Source: Parcubacteria group bacterium
GTDB taxonomy: Bacteria > Patescibacteriota > Minisyncoccia > UBA6257 > JACRHW01
DNA length: 9,712 bases
Direction: 5' to 3'
NCBI GenBank assembly: GCA_016211955.1
Contig: JACRHX010000025.1
Coordinates: forward strand, 1 to 9,712
In this document: positions 5,882 through 9,712 of the stretch, one piece after another
Position numbering within the stretch: position 1 is the first letter of the stretch
How the letters are laid out: each line of letters opens with the position of its first letter
Program-made: the position numbers and the translations under genes
Notes under the pieces: generated by a model
What the model was told of the DNA's origin: nothing
Seen by the model: the letters and a program-made list of their open reading frames with translations, nothing else
The model's database searches: none

Positions 5882-6970
5882 ATGGCTAATATGAAAGATT
5901 TTTATTCTATTTTGGGTGTTACAAAAGGAGCCTCTGAAGAGGAGATTAAAAAAGCATATCGAAAACTTGCGCGTGAGTATCATCCTGACCGTGCTGGCGG
6001 AAACGAGCAGAAGTTTAAGGAGGCAAGTGAGGCATACCAGGTTCTTTCCGATAAGAAGAAGCGTCAATATTATGATCAGTTTGGGGCGGCGCCCGATGGT
6101 CAGGGGCAAGGTCAACACGGCTTTGGCGGTTTTGATTTTCAATCGGGTGGTTTTAATTTTGAGGGATTTGACGCATCGGGGCTTGGGGATATGTTTGGAG
6201 ATTTGTTTGAAGATATTGGGTTGTCAGGGCGACGACGTACGCGAGAAAAAGGGAACGATCTCGTGCAGGATGTTGAATTAACCCTTGAAGAGTCGTTTAA
6301 GGGGACCACAAGAAAACTTTCTTTTGATGATTTCATTGCATGTGTTGATTGCAAGGGTTCGGGCGCGCTTTCTTCAAAGACAAAACAGTGTACGGAATGT
6401 AATGGGCGTGGAGAGATTCGTGAGACAAAGAAAAGTTTTTTTGGTACGTTTGCAAAGGTTGTGACATGTAGTGTTTGTCATGGGAGGGGAAATGTTCCGG
6501 ATAAGGAGTGTACTACTTGCAGGGGCGCCGGACGCATAAAGAAGCGTAAGGAGTTGTCGGTTGATATTAATGCTGGCATTGACGACGGGCAAATTATTAA
6601 GGTGGTTGGCGCAGGCTCCGTGGGTGAGAGGGGGGTGGGTACCGGTGATTTATATCTACGTATTCATGTAAGGCCTCATACGCGATTTATTCGTCGTGGG
6701 GCCGATGCGATGTCTGCGATTACGGTAAATGTAGCAGAGGCTTTGCTTGGAAAAGAGGTGGTGTTCGAAAACATCAATGGAGAGAAGTTGCATGTTCGTG
6801 TACAACCCTTTAAAACAACACCACAAGTAATAACCTTTGAGGGAAAGGGTTTTCCTCACCTCAACTCTTCTCGTCGTGGTAAACTTATTATAGAGGCCCA
6901 TCTTAAATTTCCAACGCGTTTAGATGGAGATTTTCGTGAAATTTTAGAGAAGTATAAAGATAAATTGTAA
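5882..6970 (+). CDS. dnaJ: Molecular chaperone DnaJ (Hsp40, type I)
   Basis: The 362-aa product has every type I Hsp40 module. The J domain (4-68) has HPD at 34-36, which stimulates DnaK ATPase. A Gly/Phe-rich region (about 68-115) follows. The zinc-binding domain has four CxxCxGxG motifs (C154-C157, C170-C173, C196-C199, C210-C213). The C-terminal substrate-binding domains include INAGIDDGQIIKVVGAGS and GDLYLRIHVRPHTRFIRRGAD. Key residues are all present. The open frame reaches back to 5810, but those codons cover the inverted repeat and are unlike DnaJ. The start is ATG 5882 (MANMKDFY) or possibly ATG 5891 (MKDFYSILGV), and neither has a clear Shine-Dalgarno. The stop overlaps the next start by one base (TAATG). 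Confidence 0.97.
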   Translation: MANMKDFYSILGVTKGASEEEIKKAYRKLAREYHPDRAGGNEQKFKEASEAYQVLSDKKKRQYYDQFGAAPDGQGQGQHGFGGFDFQSGGFNFEGFDASGLGDMFGDLFEDIGLSGRRRTREKGNDLVQDVELTLEESFKGTTRKLSFDDFIACVDCKGSGALSSKTKQCTECNGRGEIRETKKSFFGTFAKVVTCSVCHGRGNVPDKECTTCRGAGRIKKRKELSVDINAGIDDGQIIKVVGAGSVGERGVGTGDLYLRIHVRPHTRFIRRGADAMSAITVNVAEALLGKEVVFENINGEKLHVRVQPFKTTPQVITFEGKGFPHLNSSRRGKLIIEAHLKFPTRLDGDFREILEKYKDKL

Positions 6971-8001
6971 TGACACAGGTTTTATTGGTTGTTTTATTCT
7001 TAGGGTTTCTCGCCCTGTGTTATTTTTTGTACTCCTTTTCTCTCAACTCCAGGCATCGTGATGAGAAGTTTGCGGCACAACTCCAATCTACTACTACGGA
7101 GGCGCATCGTATAAATGCGCTTTTGTTTCAACAGATGAATGACTTAACGGCGCAAATGAATACGCGTCTTCGTGAGGGGCATGAAAGTATGCGTCATTCA
7201 AGTGAAATGTTTCAGGCACGCATTCATTCTATGGGGCAGGAGATTACAAAGGTAAGTGAGGTTGCAAAAGATATTTCTTCACTTAAAGATATTCTCTCTG
7301 TTCCAAAAATGAGGGGTGGTCTTGGAGAACTTATGCTTTCTCAGCTTCTTATCGAGATACTTCCAAAGGAGCATTTTGAAGAGCAGCATACCTTTAAGAC
7401 GGGAGAGACGGTTGATGCGGTCGTTATGTTTAAGGATAAGCTTGTCGCGATTGACTCAAAGTTTCCTCTTGAAGACTTTGTTCGATTTAATGCGGCGGAG
7501 GGAGAGGAGGAGCGGGCATCGTTTCGAAAGGCATTTGTGCGTTCAGTAAAAAATAGAATAGATGAGGTAAGTAAAAAATATATTCTTCCCGACGAGCACA
7601 CTCTTGAAATTGCTTTTATGTATGTTCCTTCTGAACATATTTATTATGAATGTATTGTGCGTGGCGAGGACACATTGCTTGAATATGCGTTTAAAAAACA
7701 TGTAATCCCCGTCTCTCCTAGTACGTTGTACACCTATCTTCAAACGGTGCTTATTGGTCTGCGGGGTATGCAGATTGAACACCAGACGCAGGAGATTCTT
7801 AACCATTTATCTCGGTTGAGGGATGACTATAGGAAATTCGAAGAGCGTTTTCTTACACTAGGAAAGCATCTTACTAATATGCGCTCTGCCTATGAAGATT
7901 CCGAAAAGCGCTTGCATCGTTTTTCCGATAAGCTCCTTAAGGTGGAACAACCCCTTGTCTCTATTGCCGAGGGTGAGTCGATCGAAGAATCTGTTTCATG
8001 A
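6970..8001 (+). CDS. rmuC: RmuC family DNA recombination protein
   Basis: The 343-aa protein has an N-terminal membrane segment (4-23) followed by a long coiled coil (about 28-110), as in RmuC. The nuclease-like core follows: RGGLGELMLSQLL (115-127), TVDAVVMFKDKLVAIDSKFPLEDF (147-170) and LEIAFMYVPSEHIY (212-225). E120, D149 and D162-x-K164 fit the PD-(D/E)xK-type active site proposed for the family. The C-terminal helices resemble RmuC (QTQEILNHLSRLRDDYRKF). RmuC limits inversions between short inverted repeats in E. coli, and its exact enzymatic activity is not settled. The ATG overlaps the dnaJ stop by 1 nt and its own stop overlaps the next gene by 4 nt, so translation is likely coupled. 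It is probably transcribed with the heat-shock operon. Confidence 0.9.
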   Translation: MTQVLLVVLFLGFLALCYFLYSFSLNSRHRDEKFAAQLQSTTTEAHRINALLFQQMNDLTAQMNTRLREGHESMRHSSEMFQARIHSMGQEITKVSEVAKDISSLKDILSVPKMRGGLGELMLSQLLIEILPKEHFEEQHTFKTGETVDAVVMFKDKLVAIDSKFPLEDFVRFNAAEGEEERASFRKAFVRSVKNRIDEVSKKYILPDEHTLEIAFMYVPSEHIYYECIVRGEDTLLEYAFKKHVIPVSPSTLYTYLQTVLIGLRGMQIEHQTQEILNHLSRLRDDYRKFEERFLTLGKHLTNMRSAYEDSEKRLHRFSDKLLKVEQPLVSIAEGESIEESVS

Positions 8002-8975
8002 CAGCTAGTACCAAACACACATTTTCTTCCTTAGAGGAGGCGCTGCTTACCACTCTTTCGTGTTTTAACGCATTAAAAATTTATCCCACCTCGTTCGAAT
8101 TGTTTTCGTTTCTTCTTAAACCGCGACTTTCTACTACGTGTGCAGAAAGGGATATATCCTACGCAGATATCCTCGATGTTTTAGAACAACTTAAGGGGCT
8201 TGATATTATTCGTGAGGAACATGGTTTTTATTTCTTCTCTTTTCTTGGGAATACTTATAAAGTATTTGGTGCCTATCGTTTAGAGACAGATGGTATCCTT
8301 GATCAGAAGTGGAGAATAGTGAAAAAAAAATTGTCGCTTTTTCGTTTTCTCCCCTTCGTCGAGGGTGTTTTTGTTTCTGGTTCCTTAGCGGCAGGAACAG
8401 TGCGTGAGGGTTCCGATTTCGATTTTCTCATCATTAGTCAGCCTAATCGATTGTATACACTTCGTTTGTTCTCTGTTATTTTTTTTGACCTGTTTGGTAT
8501 GAGAAGGAAACCAAGGCATCGTGATACTGAGATAAAAAATAAGATATGTCTTAATCATTACCTTTCTTCAAGCTCTCTTGTCATGAAAGATCAGCTTATA
8601 GAGGGAATGTTTCTCTATACGCGACTCTTACCAGTCTATATGCGTAATGAAATACTTATAAATCATTTTTTTCAGGCAAATGAATGGATTCGTGGTTATT
8701 TTTTTCGTTCCTCTTTCAGTGAACATGTTCGTTATTCTGAACGTCCGCGCATTGCATATTCCTTTAATGGTGTCAGTGTTTTTCTAGAATTTATTTTTCG
8801 AAGTCATGTTGGAGACGTTCTTGAAAAATATATCTATGAATGGCAGAAAAAAAGAATTCCCGAAGAACAAAACTTGTTTGCAACTCCCCACGAACTTAAT
8901 CTTCATCCGAATCTTGAAGAACGCCACGCACGTCTCAAGACCGTTCTCGAGACATATTTTAATAGACTATGGTAA
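7998..8975 (+). CDS. Nucleotidyltransferase-fold protein with N-terminal winged-helix-like region
   Basis: In this 325-aa protein, VSGSLAAGTVREGSDFDFLII (126-146) is the hallmark of the DNA polymerase beta-like (minimal) nucleotidyltransferase fold: GS at 128-129 and metal-binding D140 and D142. Residues about 10-90 are helical and end in a DVLEQLKGLDIIREEHGFYFF pattern that looks like a winged helix. The part after the catalytic core has ICLNHYL (183-189), aromatic-rich helices and an FQANEW motif. This layout is seen in uncharacterised NTase-domain proteins, and I do not know the substrate. The third catalytic acidic residue is not obvious. The start ATG overlaps the rmuC stop in ATGA, which indicates coupling. 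It could modify a nucleic acid, a protein or a small molecule. Confidence 0.75.
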   Translation: MTASTKHTFSSLEEALLTTLSCFNALKIYPTSFELFSFLLKPRLSTTCAERDISYADILDVLEQLKGLDIIREEHGFYFFSFLGNTYKVFGAYRLETDGILDQKWRIVKKKLSLFRFLPFVEGVFVSGSLAAGTVREGSDFDFLIISQPNRLYTLRLFSVIFFDLFGMRRKPRHRDTEIKNKICLNHYLSSSSLVMKDQLIEGMFLYTRLLPVYMRNEILINHFFQANEWIRGYFFRSSFSEHVRYSERPRIAYSFNGVSVFLEFIFRSHVGDVLEKYIYEWQKKRIPEEQNLFATPHELNLHPNLEERHARLKTVLETYFNRLW

Positions 8976-9082
8976 TAGTAATTGCTAATGATACCATATG
9001 AAATGGTATGGGTTGTTTAATATTAAAAACTTTGCTAGTTTTTAACTAGGGATTGTTTGAAAACTTTAAGAAAAAGAAGGGG
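8976..9082 (+). other. Gap with two small hairpins, no gene seen
   Basis: This AT-rich spacer holds a perfect 7-bp hairpin ATACCAT/ATGGTAT (8991-8997, 9003-9009) with a 5-nt loop. It also holds a 6-bp hairpin CTAGTT/AACTAG (9035-9040, 9044-9049) with a TTT loop. The first could weakly terminate the upstream operon, but no T run follows it. I see no convincing promoter. Confidence 0.5.
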
Positions 9083-9090
9083 GGTGGTGA
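9083..9090 (+). promoter_or_regulatory. Shine-Dalgarno-like site that decides the start of the following gene
   Basis: GGTGGTGA matches 7 of 8 bases of the GGAGGTGA core. It lies 6 nt before GTG 9097 but only 3 nt before TTG 9094, which favours GTG. It is the clearest such site in the window. Confidence 0.5.
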
Positions 9091-9096
9091 CTGTTG

Positions 9097-9471
9097 GTGA
9101 AAACTTCCCATCACCTTATTCCAAGAAGTCGGTGTGAGGAGCTTGGAATAATAAACAAAAACGATAAACGAAATCTAAAAAAGATTAATGGTAAGCTCCA
9201 TACGACTTGGCATGCTCTTTTTGTGAACCTTACCCCCTATGAAGTGATTCAACTTCTTTATATGTTGTATCGGTTTCGGCAGGAAGATCTTTTTATTATG
9301 AAAAATCGTGATGAGTGGAAGATTCTTTTTGGTGACATGACACTCCTTGAGGCGTGTAAACAGATTGTACGTGAGTGGACACCCCCTAGGTCTTTCTATA
9401 CACCACGTTTTACTACGTATGAAAAGGAATTTCAAACTTTTTTCTCAGGTCTTTTCAAGGATTTTAAATAA
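9097..9471 (+). CDS. Small hypothetical protein with HNH-like histidine motif
   Basis: The 124-aa protein starts MKTSHHLIPRSR. The pattern H5-H6-x2-P9-x-S, N26, H35-x3-H39, followed by LFVNLTPYEVIQLLYMLYRF, recalls compact HNH/McrA-like metal-binding folds (HH..P.S....N....H...H.LF.N.tP.E). Typical zinc-ribbon cysteines of larger HNH enzymes are absent; the only Cys near the motif is C13. The rest is helical and charged, ending YEKEFQTFFSGLFKDFK. No signal peptide or membrane segment is visible. It is single, with 121 nt to the preceding gene and its own terminator. It could be a nuclease or a nucleic-acid-binding protein, but function is unproven. Start choice: GTG 9097 (better spacing) rather than TTG 9094. 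Confidence 0.7.
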   Translation: MKTSHHLIPRSRCEELGIINKNDKRNLKKINGKLHTTWHALFVNLTPYEVIQLLYMLYRFRQEDLFIMKNRDEWKILFGDMTLLEACKQIVREWTPPRSFYTPRFTTYEKEFQTFFSGLFKDFK

Positions 9472-9483
9472 CTTAATAGAGTC

Positions 9484-9510
9484 AAGAGAGCCCCGCGCTC
9501 TCTTTATATT
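9484..9510 (+). terminator. Rho-independent terminator after the HNH-like gene
   Basis: A perfect 8-bp stem AAGAGAGC (9484-9491) / GCTCTCTT (9497-9504) with a 5-nt loop is followed by TATATTTTT. It lies 13 nt after the stop codon. Confidence 0.88.
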
Positions 9511-9524
9511 TTTGTCTCTTTGTC

Positions 9525-9557
9525 ATTCCCGCGCATCCGCCAGCTGGCGGAGGGAAT
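9525..9557. repeat. Dispersed-type palindromic repeat (ATTCCC...GGGAAT with CCGCCAGCTGGCGG core)
   Basis: Outer arms ATTCCC (9525-9530) and GGGAAT (9552-9557) enclose a perfect 16-bp palindrome centred on CAGCTG (9536-9551). The bases GCGCA (9531-9535) are unpaired on the left only. The flanks GTC...CCAGA match the style of CATTCCCGC...GGGAATCC intergenic repeats known in many bacteria, though copy number cannot be judged from one window. Confidence 0.75.
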
Positions 9558-9617
9558 CCAGAATTAGAACATACACAACCCCCACACGTATTCACTCCTG
9601 AACTTCGCGTGAGGCAC

Positions 9618-9707
9618 AAAAGGATAGGGTGTCCGCGTAAAACTGTTAACTCGTTCGATTACACCATCGAACTCAAACAGAACAGTTTTACGACACCCTA
9701 TCTCTTT
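9618..9707. repeat. Nested long inverted repeat near the window end
   Basis: Arms 9623-9647 and 9681-9702 are perfectly complementary over 22 bp, apart from a 3-nt bulge (CGC, 9634-9636) on the left. A one-base bulge extends pairing to AAAG/CTTT at 9618 and 9707. Inside is a second perfect hairpin GTTCGAT (9653-9659) / ATCGAAC (9666-9672) with a 6-nt loop. There is no open reading frame within it. It could be a MITE-like element or a structured RNA. Confidence 0.75.
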
Positions 9708-9712
9708 CGTAC

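Noticed and set aside
9347..9601. 84-codon + strand frame running over the HNH-like gene end, terminator and repeat
   Set aside because: It crosses a terminator and a palindromic repeat and overlaps a better gene in another frame. No start signal is visible.
9653..9672. GTTCGATTAC as a tRNA T-arm
   Set aside because: No acceptor, D or anticodon arms can be placed around it. The hairpin belongs to the nested inverted repeat.

Overview
The window looks like part of a chromosome of an uncultivated Patescibacteria (CPR, Parcubacteria-like) bacterium. This is inference from several traits: moderate GC, tight gene packing with 1-4 nt and 17 nt overlaps, almost no Shine-Dalgarno sequences, a shortened HrcA, surface-type FnIII/carboxypeptidase-regulatory-like modules, and palindromic, CTAA-rich gaps. 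All recognised genes lie on the + strand. TAG, TAA and TGA are all used as stops, so the standard bacterial code fits.

Layout. Positions 9-971 hold the C-terminal part of a modular, probably cell-surface protein with a C-terminal membrane anchor. It overlaps by 17 nt a type II NADH dehydrogenase-like flavoprotein (955-2277). That gene carries a 76-nt nested palindrome, translated in frame. A hairpin terminator (2288-2325) closes this unit. A second intrinsic terminator (2420-2440) lies before the next one.

The centre is a heat-shock operon, hrcA-grpE-dnaK-dnaJ (2506-6970). It is headed by a perfect CIRCE operator (2461-2487) whose spacer contains the -35 box of the promoter. The predicted transcription start falls almost on the hrcA ATG, so hrcA mRNA is probably leaderless. 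HrcA should repress this promoter. GrpE (nucleotide exchange), DnaK (Hsp70) and DnaJ (Hsp40) form the folding machine. Each of the three gaps inside the operon is 90-100 nt long and contains a different imperfect inverted repeat. Two of these end 3-4 nt before the next ATG and the third ends 27 nt before it. No ribosome-binding site is visible in any of the gaps.

dnaJ overlaps by 1 nt an RmuC-family gene (6970-8001). That gene overlaps by 4 nt a nucleotidyltransferase-fold gene (7998-8975), so the heat-shock transcript may run into DNA-maintenance functions. A 121-nt gap follows with two small hairpins, then a 124-aa HNH-like hypothetical gene (9097-9471) and its terminator (9484-9510). The last 200 nt have no gene but hold two palindromic elements (9525-9557 and 9618-9707). 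The second is a nested structure cut close to the window edge.

The two most unusual features are the palindromic element translated inside the NADH dehydrogenase-like gene and the hairpins in all three gaps of the chaperone operon.
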